A stretch of 64,000 nt of DNA, taken from Flavobacterium sp. Its GTDB lineage: Bacteria; Bacteroidota; Bacteroidia; Flavobacteriales; Flavobacteriaceae. Numbering within the stretch: position 1 is the first letter of the stretch; every line of letters begins with the position of its first letter. Shown piece by piece: positions 43,479-51,345 of this stretch. The position numbers were made by a program, and so were the translations under genes. The stretch spans positions 2,266,001 through 2,330,000 of the forward strand of contig NZ_JBCNKR010000006.1 of assembly GCF_039595935.1 (NCBI RefSeq). Direction: 5' to 3'. Below the pieces are notes generated by a model. It did no database searches, was not told where the DNA came from, and was given only the letters and a program-made list of their open reading frames with translations.

Positions 43479-44109
43479 CTATTATAGATTTTTTACCAAT
43501 TGTTCTGGTAATAATATCTTTTTCTAAGCTCCATCCGCGGGCAGGTGAATACTCTCTTCCGTACCAAATAATCTGCAAATGAAGATCGTTCCATAGATCT
43601 CTTGGAAATAATCTTTTCGCATCTTTTTCAGTTTGTGCAACACTTTTTCCGTTAGAAAGATTCCATCTGTGCATCAATCTGTGAATGTGTGTATCAACCG
43701 GAAAAGCCGGAACACCAAACGCCTGAGACATTACAACACTTGCTGTTTTGTGTCCAACAGCCGGTAAAGCCTCAAGCGCTTCAAAACTTTGCGGAACTTC
43801 ACCATTATGTTTCTCAATTAAAATTTCAGACAAACCGTGAATTCCTTTTGATTTCATCGGCGACAAACCACACGGACGAATAATTTCTTTTATTTCTTCC
43901 ACAGACATTTTTACCATATCATACGGATTATCGGCTTTTGCAAATAATAAAGGCGTAATCTGGTTCACGCGAACATCAGTACATTGAGCCGAAAGTAAAA
44001 CAGCAATTAATAAGGTATAGGGATCTTTATGGTCAAGCGGTACAGGTATAGTAGGGTAGAGTTCTTTTAGTGTATCTATAACAAATTGCACACGGGCTTC
44101 TTTATTCAT
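43453..44109 (-). CDS. nth: Endonuclease III family DNA glycosylase lacking the Fe-S cysteines
   Basis: 218 residues from the ATG at 44109; the longer upstream reading adds 23 untypical residues. It is a helix-hairpin-helix base-excision glycosylase/AP lyase for oxidised pyrimidines. The hairpin-helix and the catalytic Lys are in LPAVGHKTASVV, and the catalytic Asp is in FPVDTHIHRL. The C-terminal region that normally holds CX6CX2CX5C for the 4Fe-4S cluster reads YGREYSPARGWSLEKD here and has no cysteine at all. The enzyme should therefore fold without the cluster. Catalytic residues are otherwise intact. Its last codons form part of a terminator hairpin. Confidence 0.9.
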   Translation of the reverse strand: MNKEARVQFVIDTLKELYPTIPVPLDHKDPYTLLIAVLLSAQCTDVRVNQITPLLFAKADNPYDMVKMSVEEIKEIIRPCGLSPMKSKGIHGLSEILIEKHNGEVPQSFEALEALPAVGHKTASVVMSQAFGVPAFPVDTHIHRLMHRWNLSNGKSVAQTEKDAKRLFPRDLWNDLHLQIIWYGREYSPARGWSLEKDIITRTIGKKSIIEEAAKKKV

Positions 44110-44352
44110 TTTTGTATATTTAATCCCGTAAAAATAGTATAATTTTGATGATGTGCCTAATCCAGCTTTTCGTTTCAACTCCTCATTATGCTAGTAAGAT
44201 TTTTAAGTATTTAAAAGAGCTTCCGTCGGTCGCTTTTTAAATACAAAAAATGTAAACTATCATAATTCCGGGGTTTTCACTTCAATCTGGGGCAATTCCA
44301 GTATTTGTATTTGAAATTTAATTATCTTAGAATTGTATAAAATAACAAATAG

Positions 44353-44652
44353 ATGCTGAAATTTTTAAAATTATATTTTATCGAAATATTATTAATAATG
44401 CTCATAATTTGCATTGTCTATCTTCAAAGAAGTTGGCTTTGTGATACTTATAATCGAGAGGTAGATTTGCATCTTATAAGTTTAAAAAATGGAATAAAAG
44501 CTGAAGATGGTATAGAGAATATGAAATCCTTTGCAGAGCAATCGAAAGAACACTTTTCCTATCAATTGGATCGTTTAATAGCTTTTGCTTTAGGAGGATT
44601 TGCTATAATAATCATTATGCAATTTAATAAGAGAAAAAAAATAATGATTTAG
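44353..44652 (+). CDS. Small protein with two membrane segments
   Basis: 99 residues. Hydrophobic segments at about 5-24 (FIEILLIMLIICIVYL) and 74-92 (LIAFALGGFAIIIIMQF) flank a charged central region that probably faces the periplasm, with a short basic tail KRKKI. No family recognised. It is followed at once by a stretch of tandem words (AATCTAAAATC repeated, 44650-44690) leading to the Bcp gene. The frame is well supported by the hydrophobic/charged pattern, but it has no known relatives that I can name. Confidence 0.5.
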   Translation: MLKFLKLYFIEILLIMLIICIVYLQRSWLCDTYNREVDLHLISLKNGIKAEDGIENMKSFAEQSKEHFSYQLDRLIAFALGGFAIIIIMQFNKRKKIMI

Positions 44653-44699
44653 AATCTAAAATCTAAAATCAACAATCTAAAATCTAAAATAAAAAAAAT

Positions 44700-45152
44700 A
44701 TGACAACATTAAAAGCCGGAGATAAAGCGCCAAATTTTTCAGGAATTGATCAGGATGGTAAAACACATAAATTAGCTGATTATGCAGGAAAAAAATTAGT
44801 AGTTTTCTTTTATCCAAAAGCAAGTACGCCGGGCTGTACAGCAGAAGCTTGTGACTTGAGGGATAATTTTCATCGTTTTCAGGCAAATAATTATGAACTT
44901 CTTGGTGTAAGCGCCGACAGCCAGAAAGCGCAAGTTAAATTCAAAGAAAAATACGAATTACCATTTCCTTTATTAGCAGATGAAGACAAATCTGTAATCA
45001 ATGCTTTTGGCGTTTGGGGACCAAAGAAATTTATGGGAAAAGAATATGACGGAATTCACAGAACTACTTTTGTAATCAACGAAAAAGGAATTATTGATGA
45101 GGTAATTGAAAACGTAAAAACAAAAGAACACGCAGCGCAGATTTTGAAATAA
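44700..45152 (+). CDS. bcp: Thioredoxin-dependent thiol peroxidase (peroxiredoxin Q/BCP)
   Basis: 150 residues of the AhpC/TSA fold. The peroxidatic cysteine is Cys46 and the resolving cysteine Cys51 in TPGCTAEACDLRD, the 1-turn spacing typical of PrxQ/BCP. Other features are the N-terminal LKAGDKAPNFSGIDQDG and the conserved FFYPK before the active site. It reduces H2O2 and organic hydroperoxides in the cytosol using thioredoxin. The ATG lies in a repeated AATCTAAAATC/AAAAAAAT leader. Single gene. Confidence 0.96.
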   Translation: MTTLKAGDKAPNFSGIDQDGKTHKLADYAGKKLVVFFYPKASTPGCTAEACDLRDNFHRFQANNYELLGVSADSQKAQVKFKEKYELPFPLLADEDKSVINAFGVWGPKKFMGKEYDGIHRTTFVINEKGIIDEVIENVKTKEHAAQILK

Positions 45153-45189
45153 TGTTTTTGTTTCAGGTTTTTCGAAACCGAATAAGATT

Positions 45190-45337
45190 TTAACACAAAG
45201 CACGCTAAGTTTTTTATATAATAAATATTACATTTATAATGTGCAAAGTTCGCAAAGCTTAATCAACGCAAAGCTTTGCGAACTTTATAGTTTTTAAACT
45301 ATGCTTAGAAAAAAAAACTTAGCGTGCTTTGCGTTAA
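45190..45337. repeat. Compound inverted-repeat element with three nested stems
   Basis: The outer arms 45190-45215 and 45312-45337 match over 26 bases with one mismatch (core AAAGCACGCTAAG). Inside is a perfect 16-base stem AAAGTTCGCAAAGCTT (45245-45260) with 45271-45286, then a 16-base palindrome around 45287-45303 (ATAGTTTTTAAACTAT). It lies between convergent genes ending at 45152 and 45416. The words AAAGCACGC and TTCGCAAAGC are short variants of one motif, giving a quasi-repeated appearance. Confidence 0.85.
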
Positions 45338-45387
45338 AAAAAATATTTCACAAGATACCTGCGACTAAAATCTGCGACTCAAAACTA

Positions 45388-45414
45388 AAAAAAGTCCCAA
45401 TAAAGGGACTTTTT
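45388..45414. terminator. Terminator hairpin between convergent genes
   Basis: AAAAAAGTCCC pairs with GGGACTTTTT around AATAAA, with tracts on both sides. It lies just before the stop of the minus-strand gene at 45416. Confidence 0.85.
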
Positions 45415-45415
45415 A

Positions 45416-46876
45416 TTATGTATTTTGTTCTAATTCTTTCTGCGGGTGATATCCAAAAAGGTGGTGTTCTTTGATGATTTCTGCAATACCAGGCGGAAGC
45501 ATTGGTTCCCAGCCTTTTTTGCCCTGATTGATCATTTTTAAAACCTCACGAGAGAAAACTTCCAAATTATGCGGATCGTAATCTGTAATATCAATAACTT
45601 TTCCATTGAACTTAAAGAATTTGTATAATTCCTTCATTCTAGGATGAACTTTTAAGTTGCTGGAAGTCATTAATTCTCCATTTTCATCCAGCATTGGATA
45701 AAGGAAAACCTTCATGTCTCGGTAGAATAATTTTCCAAAAGCTTCCAGAATTCCTCCACTTAAATGGCGGTAATATTTCTCGTCAAAAATATCAACAAGG
45801 TTGTTTACACCCATTGCTAATCCCATACGGGCTTTGGTATAATTGGCAAAATACTCAACTACTTTATAATATTCCTGGAAATTCGAAATCATAACCGTTT
45901 GTCCAAGCGAACAAAGTAATTCGGCTCTGTCCATAAAGTCACGTTCATCAATTTCCCCGTCAGAACGTAAATTCGAAAGTGTGATTTCAAAAACAACCAA
46001 CGTATTATCTTTCTCAACTTTATTTTCTTCAAGGAACATTTGCAGAGATTTCTCGTACATGTCCATATTTACTTTCGTAACCGGACGGAAACTTCCTCTA
46101 AGGGCTAAAAGGTTCTTTTTGTATAAAATAGCAGCCGGAAGAATGTTTTTTCCTTCCGGATTAAACATTACGGCATCAGTCATTCCGTTTTTTACCAATT
46201 GTAAACTCATCAAACGATTGTCTACATCAGCAAAACGAGGACCAGAAAAGTTAATAGTATCAATCTCTAACTGATCTTTATCTAAGTGATCGTATAAATA
46301 ACGTAATAAACGTTTAGGGTCATTATATTTATAGAAAGCACCGTAAATTAAGTTTACACCTAAAATTCCAAGTGTTTCTTGTTGTAATCTGGCATCAGTT
46401 TCTTTAAAACGAATGTGAAGAATGATTTCGTTATAAGCTTCGTCTGGTTCAATCTGGTATCGAATTCCAACCCAGCCGTGTCCTTTAAATTGTTTGGCAA
46501 AATCTATTGTTGCTACCGTATTGGCGTAGCTGAAGAAAAGTTTATTTGGGTGTTTTTCTCTGCTTAGACGTTCTTCGATCAATTCTCCCTCAAACGTAAG
46601 CATTTTTTTAAGTCGGTTTTCAGTAACATATCTTCCGTCACTTTCAACTCCATAAACAGCGTCACTAAAATCTTTGTCATAGGCCGACATTGCTTTTGCA
46701 ATAGTTCCTGATGAACCTCCGGATCTGAAAAAGTGTCTAACTGTCTCTTGTCCAGCACCAATTTCAGCAAATGTTCCGTAAATATTCTCGTTTAAATTAA
46801 TGCGTAAAGCTTTGTCTTTTATAGAAGGAATCTGTTCGATGACCTTGTCACCTTTGAGTTTTATTTCTGTACCCAT
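45416..46876 (-). CDS. Conserved cytosolic protein of unknown function
   Basis: 486 residues, no signal peptide and no membrane segment. The amino-acid pattern looks like a large globular soluble protein. Conspicuous segments are FAEIGAGQETVRHFFRSGGSSGTIAKAMSAYDK near the start, GHGWVGIRYQIEPDEAYNEIILHIRFKETDARLQQETLGILG in the first half, and ARMGLAMGVNNLVDIFDEKYY and HPRMKELYKFF later. Relatives in Bacteroidetes carry contradictory labels (TonB receptor, nicotinate adenylyltransferase), neither of which the sequence supports: no barrel and no HxGH. CAAAGTTA at 46899-46906 is a possible -7 element. Confidence 0.85.
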   Translation of the reverse strand: MGTEIKLKGDKVIEQIPSIKDKALRINLNENIYGTFAEIGAGQETVRHFFRSGGSSGTIAKAMSAYDKDFSDAVYGVESDGRYVTENRLKKMLTFEGELIEERLSREKHPNKLFFSYANTVATIDFAKQFKGHGWVGIRYQIEPDEAYNEIILHIRFKETDARLQQETLGILGVNLIYGAFYKYNDPKRLLRYLYDHLDKDQLEIDTINFSGPRFADVDNRLMSLQLVKNGMTDAVMFNPEGKNILPAAILYKKNLLALRGSFRPVTKVNMDMYEKSLQMFLEENKVEKDNTLVVFEITLSNLRSDGEIDERDFMDRAELLCSLGQTVMISNFQEYYKVVEYFANYTKARMGLAMGVNNLVDIFDEKYYRHLSGGILEAFGKLFYRDMKVFLYPMLDENGELMTSSNLKVHPRMKELYKFFKFNGKVIDITDYDPHNLEVFSREVLKMINQGKKGWEPMLPPGIAEIIKEHHLFGYHPQKELEQNT

Positions 46877-46966
46877 TTTATTTTAAATAGATTTGTTACA
46901 AAGTTAGTAAATTAGGCTTCTAATGAAAGAGAAATAATCCTATTTTTGTAAAAAAATTAAGTTCAA

Positions 46967-47731
46967 TTGAAGGTCTATTTTTTAGGTACTGGTACTTCTC
47001 AAGGCATTCCCATCATCGGAATCGATCACCCCGTTTGCAAAAGCACTGATGCTAAGGATAAAAGGCTCCGTGTGTCCATCTGGATTACATGGGACGAGCA
47101 TTCATTTGTAATCGATTGCGGCCCTGATTTTAGACAGCAGATGCTTTCTTGCGGATGTCGTAAACTCGACGCTATTTTATTTACGCATGAACATGCAGAT
47201 CATACTGCTGGTTTGGATGATATTCGTCCGTTTAATTTCCGTCAGGGAGAAATTCCTATTTACGGACATAAACGTGTTCTCGATAATTTAAGACGCCGTT
47301 TTGATTATGTTTTCGAAACCGTAAATAAATATCCCGGAGCGCCAAGCGTAAAAACTATCGAAGTTAAAAACAACGAGCCTTTTGCGGCTGGAGATAAAAT
47401 GGCAATTCCGATAAACGCTATGCACGGAGAGTTACAGGTTTTTGGATACCGAATTGACGATTTTGCCTATTTAACCGATGTAAAAACAATTGAACAAGCT
47501 GAAATTGATAAGCTTAAAGGGTTAAAAGTTTTAGTTGTTAACGCTTTGCGTGTGGAACCTCATGATACGCATTTTAATTTACAGGAAGCACTGGATTTTA
47601 TCAATTTGGTAAAACCAAAAAAAGCTTATTTAACGCACATCAGCCACGTTTTAGGTTTTCACGAAGAAGTACAAAAACAGCTTCCCGAAAATGTTTTTCT
47701 GGCTTACGATAATTTAGAAATTACAATTTAA
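46967..47731 (+). CDS. Metallo-beta-lactamase-fold hydrolase (PhnP-like)
   Basis: 254 residues from a TTG at 46967, which gives the family start VYFLGTGTSQGIPIIG. The HxHxDH metal motif is in FTHEHADHTAGLDD; VSIWITWDEHSFVIDCGPDFR is the conserved Asp segment. Later His residues (AMHGELQVFG, THISHVLG) complete the dinuclear site. The layout matches PhnP-type phosphodiesterases, which open cyclic phosphates. A TATTTTTG at 46941-46948 fits the -7 element; the short leader suggests few or no untranslated bases. It is followed by two small genes. Confidence 0.9.
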   Translation: MKVYFLGTGTSQGIPIIGIDHPVCKSTDAKDKRLRVSIWITWDEHSFVIDCGPDFRQQMLSCGCRKLDAILFTHEHADHTAGLDDIRPFNFRQGEIPIYGHKRVLDNLRRRFDYVFETVNKYPGAPSVKTIEVKNNEPFAAGDKMAIPINAMHGELQVFGYRIDDFAYLTDVKTIEQAEIDKLKGLKVLVVNALRVEPHDTHFNLQEALDFINLVKPKKAYLTHISHVLGFHEEVQKQLPENVFLAYDNLEITI

Positions 47732-47744
47732 TTATACCACAAAA

Positions 47745-48248
47745 ATGAAAAAAACCTTAATGCTTTATCTTTTTATCCTTGCGATATTAATGAATGTTTT
47801 TACTTATATGTTCTATAGTCAGGAAGTAAAATTTGGTGAAGAGAGATATGAAAAAACAACAAAAAAGCTAAGAGACAGTATTAATTTAGTATCAACTAAA
47901 TTAGCCGAAGCCGATTACTTTTCTTTAGAACATAATGAAAATGCTCAGAATTATTTTGATAACAGCGCATCTGGAGGAAAAGTAATTTTATACGAAAAAC
48001 TGATTCCGGTTGTAACTGAGAAACTTTTAGATTTTAACTCAGAGCCAAAAGGAAATCCTTACACAGGGCAAGATCAGATTGGGCCAAACAAATTTATAAT
48101 TAATAAAGTAAAGATTTTAAATCACAGATGGATTATTGCAGATTACAGTAATGGAGAATTATGGGGAGAAGTCTTGTTAAAATACTTTGTTGACGATAAA
48201 GAAAATATTACATTTGAAGTAAATCAAACTTGGTTATATCAAAAATAG
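47745..48248 (+). CDS. Membrane-anchored protein of unknown function
   Basis: 167 residues. One N-terminal hydrophobic segment (about residues 4-22, TLMLYLFILAILMNVFTYM) probably anchors it, with the rest outside the cytoplasm. A helical part (KKLRDSINLVSTKLAEADYFSLEHNENAQNYF) is followed by an alpha/beta C-terminal domain with conserved HRWIIADYSNGELWGEVLLKYF. No lipobox. It lies 13 bases after the hydrolase gene. Not recognised as a named family. The stop codon is inside a terminator hairpin. Confidence 0.75.
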   Translation: MKKTLMLYLFILAILMNVFTYMFYSQEVKFGEERYEKTTKKLRDSINLVSTKLAEADYFSLEHNENAQNYFDNSASGGKVILYEKLIPVVTEKLLDFNSEPKGNPYTGQDQIGPNKFIINKVKILNHRWIIADYSNGELWGEVLLKYFVDDKENITFEVNQTWLYQK

Positions 48249-48270
48249 GATTTTTAAATCCTATTTTTTT
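48241..48270 (+). terminator. Terminator overlapping the stop codon
   Basis: AATAGGATTT pairs with AAATCCTATT over a two-base loop, followed by T-rich sequence. The stop codon of the gene above is inside the stem. Confidence 0.75.
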
Positions 48271-48298
48271 TGACCAATATTAAAAAAAATATAGGATT

Positions 48299-48721
48299 AT
48301 GAAAAAGATGTTTTTATTGACAATTATGATTACTGCTGCGTTTTCTTGCGCCAAAAAAGTTTCTCAGGAAAATACAACTCCAAAAGAGCCTCAAAAAGAA
48401 ATGGTTGGAGGAGATTCTGATACTCATGGATGTAAAGCTTCTGCCGGCTATACCTGGTCAACTCTTAAAAATGAATGTATCAGAATTTTTGAAAACAGCA
48501 CAAGATTAAATCACGCTGATGACGGAAAAAAATATACGACTGTTGCATATGTTATTTTTGACGGAAATAAAGCAGAACTTTTTCTGGACACTCAAAAAGA
48601 ATCTATCATTTTAGAAAGAAAATCTGAAGGTGATTCGTGGAAAAAAGACAACTTAGAATTGATTCCCTGGAAAGGATATGTCTTGAAAAAAGACGGAAAG
48701 ATTATTTATACAGGTCAGTAG
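48299..48721 (+). CDS. Small lipoprotein of unknown function
   Basis: 140 residues; lipoprotein signal with Cys17 (AFSC), then a Glu/Pro/Lys-rich linker to about 45. The folded part (about 48-140) has two cysteines (DTHGCKASAGYTW and KNECIRIFE) separated by about 16 residues, probably a disulfide, and a beta-rich pattern (TTVAYVIFDGNKAELFL, VLKKDGKIIYTGQ). The HGCKASAGYTWSTLKNECIR segment is typical of a small secreted domain found in several Flavobacterium lipoproteins. Function unknown. Immediately downstream lies a repeat element. Confidence 0.7.
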   Translation: MKKMFLLTIMITAAFSCAKKVSQENTTPKEPQKEMVGGDSDTHGCKASAGYTWSTLKNECIRIFENSTRLNHADDGKKYTTVAYVIFDGNKAELFLDTQKESIILERKSEGDSWKKDNLELIPWKGYVLKKDGKIIYTGQ

Positions 48722-48731
48722 TTTAGTATTT

Positions 48732-48844
48732 AGTCACAGTTTACAGTTTAGAACTTTGTCAAAGTTTCAAACTTTGACAAAGTTTAGATTGAGATTGTAA
48801 TTTAAAACTATTTATAACTGAAAACTGCCACTGAGACTGAAAAC
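48732..48844. repeat. Iterated-word inverted repeat carrying a REP palindrome
   Basis: Left words AGTCACAGTTTACAG (48732-48746) pair loosely with right words CTGAAAACTGCCACTGAGACT (about 48818-48838). The centre holds the 29-base palindrome CTTTGTCAAAGTTT-C-AAACTTTGACAAAG (48754-48782), extended by AA/TT to 48752-48784. The left words resemble those at 521-592. It lies between the lipoprotein gene and the convergent esterase gene. Confidence 0.8.
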
Positions 48845-48845
48845 T

Positions 48846-49490
48846 TTACAAAGCCAGCCAATTCTTAAAATCAAAGAAATTCTGCGGAGCAACTCCGTGA
48901 CCAACAGGATATTCTTTGTACGTAACCGGAATATTTAATTTTTCTAAAATAGCAGGTGTTTTTCTGGCCCATTCAATAGGAATAACCTGATCTACAGTTC
49001 CGTGTGAAGTGAAGAATTTTAGGTTTTTGAAGTCGTTTTTCTCAAAGCCTTCTTTGATAATTTCTTCGTTAAAATAACCGCTCATGGCCACAACTCTCTG
49101 AATTTTTTCCGGATAAGAAAGTGCCGTTGCATAACTTAAAATCGAACCTTGACTAAAACCAATTAAAGTTACATTATTAGCATCAATTGGATAATTTGCC
49201 ACTAATTCATCAATAAAATTAGCGATAATATCTCTTGAAGTTTTGGCTTGTTCGTTGTCTGAAAATTTATTTTGGTCAGCATCAAAATTAATTGCGTACC
49301 AAGCATAAGCGCCATATTGCAAATCATACGGTGCTCTTGCAGAAATAATGTAATAATTATCAGGAAGTTCAGAAGCAAAAGAAAATAAATCAGCTTCGTT
49401 ACTGCCGTATCCATGTAATAAAAGTAATAACGGATTTTTTTGTAGAATTACTTTTGGTTCTCTGATTTTATATTCTAAAGATAGGTTCAT
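48846..49490 (-). CDS. Phospholipase/carboxylesterase, alpha/beta-hydrolase fold
   Basis: 214 residues. The start LLLLLHGYGSNEADLFSF holds the oxyanion-hole HGYG. The nucleophile Ser is in GFSQGSIL (GxSxG, near residue 111), the acid Asp in GTVDQVIP near 166, and the His in GHGVAPQNF near 198. The size and order match the short bacterial carboxylesterases (YpfH/EstB type), which cut short acyl esters. No signal peptide, so cytosolic. Convergent with the lipoprotein gene, separated by the repeat element. Confidence 0.88.
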   Translation of the reverse strand: MNLSLEYKIREPKVILQKNPLLLLLHGYGSNEADLFSFASELPDNYYIISARAPYDLQYGAYAWYAINFDADQNKFSDNEQAKTSRDIIANFIDELVANYPIDANNVTLIGFSQGSILSYATALSYPEKIQRVVAMSGYFNEEIIKEGFEKNDFKNLKFFTSHGTVDQVIPIEWARKTPAILEKLNIPVTYKEYPVGHGVAPQNFFDFKNWLAL

Positions 49491-49548
49491 TTTTTTGAAG
49501 TTAAGAGTTTGGAGTTATGGGTTATGAGTTTTCTCATCTATCGTTGAA

Positions 49549-49577
49549 CTTTGTCAAAGTTTTAAACTTTGACAAAG
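49549..49577. repeat. 29-base REP-like palindrome, fourth copy
   Basis: Identical over 29 bases to the copies at 4681 and 5419. Directly upstream (49500-49530) are tandem words AAGAGTTTGGAGTTATGGGTTATGAG (split as GGAGTTATG and GGTTATGAG). It lies between two minus-strand genes. Confidence 0.85.
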
Positions 49578-49606
49578 CTTCTGGAATTTAGAATTTTAAA
49601 TTTTCT

Positions 49607-49936
49607 TTATCCTATAGATTTAAACCATTTTTGAAAAAGCTCACCAACCAACGGAATTGGTCTTGTTTGCCCTTGAATAGCATTGAAAATACCAAAAGTC
49701 CAAAGGATTGAAATACAAATCCACATTGGGAAAGTAATAAAGAAGCTGTCGAAATTACTAATTATAGCTCCAAAAGAAATAAAAGTAAGCGATAATCCTA
49801 ATGCCTGACGAATATGAAAAGATGCAAAACTATTTTTATTTTCGGAATTCATAGACATGGCAATCAAAACGCCAATAATTAAGATATAACTAGTAATTGC
49901 AATTGATTTTCCTTCTTCGATTGTATTATTGTCCAT
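49607..49936 (-). CDS. Small membrane protein, DUF4870-like
   Basis: 109 residues from the ATG at 49936 (the frame is open upstream, but the start follows the dihydroorotase-like stop by four bases). It has three hydrophobic segments: AITSYILIIGVLIAM, ALGLSLTFISFGAII and MWICISILWTFGIF. The SFASFHIRQALGL motif between them is the conserved FHxRQ segment of the DUF4870/TspO-like small import family in Bacteroidetes. Located in the inner membrane. It is cotranscribed with the upstream dihydroorotase-like gene. Function unknown. Confidence 0.8.
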   Translation of the reverse strand: MDNNTIEEGKSIAITSYILIIGVLIAMSMNSENKNSFASFHIRQALGLSLTFISFGAIISNFDSFFITFPMWICISILWTFGIFNAIQGQTRPIPLVGELFQKWFKSIG

Positions 49937-49940
49937 TATA

Positions 49941-51191
49941 TTATTTTGTAACAAGTTGATTTTGATTTAAAATTCCGTATACAGAACCTTTAAGTTCAGT
50001 ACCTAAAAAAGCAGAATTTTTAGATTTTGAAAGAATATTTTCTTTCGTAAAAGTTGATTTATGTTCAGGAGTAAAGAAAGTAAGATTTGCTTTTGCACCT
50101 TCTTCAATTGTATGGTTTTCAAGACCAAAAACTGTTCTTGCGGCAGTTAATTTTGTTACTACAGTTTCTAAAGGTAAAACAGTCAGTAAAGCTCCAAAAG
50201 CACTTTCTAAACCAATAGTTCCGTTTTTAGCAGTATCAAATTCCATTTTCTTAAATTCAATATCAATCGGGTTATGATCTGAAGTAATCATGTCGATAGT
50301 TCCGTCGGCAATTCCGTTTAAAAGAGCCTGTCTGTCAACCTCAGTTCGTAATGGCGGTGTAACTTTAAAACGGGTATCAAAACCATCTAATTTTTCATCG
50401 GTTAAAACTAAATGATGTACAGAAGCACTTGAAGTTACGTTTAAACCTTTTGCTTTAGCTTCTCTAATTAACTGAACCGATTTTGCTGTAGAAATTGTCG
50501 GAATATGAAGTTTTCCGCCTGTATATTCCAGTAAAAATAAGTTTCTTGAAATTTGAAGTTCTTCTGCCAGATTCGGAATTCCTTTCAAACCTAATCTTGT
50601 AGAAACAATTCCTTCGTTTGCAACACCATTTCCTTTAATATTTGGGTCTTGTGAGTAAGCGATTACCAAACCATCAAAATCCTGTACATATTGCAAAGCT
50701 ATTTTAAGCACATTGGCATTGTCGATACTTTTGTTGTAATCGCCAAAAGCAATCGCTCCGGCATTTTTCATATCGTAAAGTTCGGCCATATCTTTTCCTT
50801 CGCTGGCTTTTGTTAAAGCTCCAATTGGAAAAATCTCTGTTGCAGAACCATTTGCTTTATTCTTTACAAAATTTATCTGAGATTGATTGTCGATAATCGG
50901 GAAGGAGTTTGGCTGAAGTGCAATTGCCGTAAAACCACTTTTTGCAGCAACATTCAACCCGTTTGCAATAGTTTCTCTGTCTTCATAACCCGGCTCTCCA
51001 AGAGAAACACTGCTGTCAAACCATCCCTGAGAAACATGAAGATCGTCGAATCTTACAATTTCTGCATCGTCGTTTGGAAGAGAAACGCCTATTTTTTCTA
51101 TTAAACCATCTGCAATTAAAAGATCAACGGTCTGGTTATGAAACGGACTTTTTGAGTCGATAATTTTGGCGCTTTTGATGATTATTTTCAT
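49941..51191 (-). CDS. Dihydroorotase-like protein with lost metal-binding histidines (PyrC'-like)
   Basis: 416 residues of the amidohydrolase fold, closest in layout to type I dihydroorotase. The usual HxH motif (DxHxHxRxPG) is replaced by D59-S-S-V-S-L-G-E-P-G, so both metal-binding His are Ser and the substrate Arg is Gly. Other conserved parts remain: GYEDRETI just after, VTSSASVHHLVLTDE in the middle and MITSDHNPIDIEFK near 290, where Asp is retained. The pattern matches inactive dihydroorotase homologs (PyrC') that act as structural partners of aspartate transcarbamoylase. A catalytic dihydroorotase should exist elsewhere in the genome. The product is cytosolic. Confidence 0.85.
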   Translation of the reverse strand: MKIIIKSAKIIDSKSPFHNQTVDLLIADGLIEKIGVSLPNDDAEIVRFDDLHVSQGWFDSSVSLGEPGYEDRETIANGLNVAAKSGFTAIALQPNSFPIIDNQSQINFVKNKANGSATEIFPIGALTKASEGKDMAELYDMKNAGAIAFGDYNKSIDNANVLKIALQYVQDFDGLVIAYSQDPNIKGNGVANEGIVSTRLGLKGIPNLAEELQISRNLFLLEYTGGKLHIPTISTAKSVQLIREAKAKGLNVTSSASVHHLVLTDEKLDGFDTRFKVTPPLRTEVDRQALLNGIADGTIDMITSDHNPIDIEFKKMEFDTAKNGTIGLESAFGALLTVLPLETVVTKLTAARTVFGLENHTIEEGAKANLTFFTPEHKSTFTKENILSKSKNSAFLGTELKGSVYGILNQNQLVTK

Positions 51192-51235
51192 ATTTTGGAT
51201 ATTTATTTATCAAACATTAAATCTTTTTGTTTTCT

Positions 51236-51337
51236 ACCATTAAGAAATTAAGTTAATAAAGAAGAGAAACTTAATTTTCTAGCCATTAAAACTAAGTTCA
51301 TAAAGGAAAAACTTAATAATCTTAATGTCTTAATGGT
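51236..51337. repeat. Iterated-word inverted repeat
   Basis: ACCATTAAGAAATTAAG (51236-51252) is the near-complement of CTTAATGTCTTAATGGT (51321-51337), with one mismatch in 17. The right side repeats CTTAAT three times and the left repeats ATTAAG. It lies between two minus-strand genes and ends nine bases before the stop of the downstream-encoded VWA gene. Confidence 0.75.
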
Positions 51338-51345
51338 GAAAAAAA

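Noticed and set aside
44207..44244. Hairpin with GTATTTAAAA arms downstream of the divergent nth region
   Set aside because: Only ten of fourteen bases pair and no gene end is nearby that needs it; recorded as weak structure only.
44650..44699. Tandem AATCTAAAATC words as a CRISPR-like or regulatory array
   Set aside because: Units are about 8-14 bases without spacers; it is a simple tandem repeat of AT-rich words.
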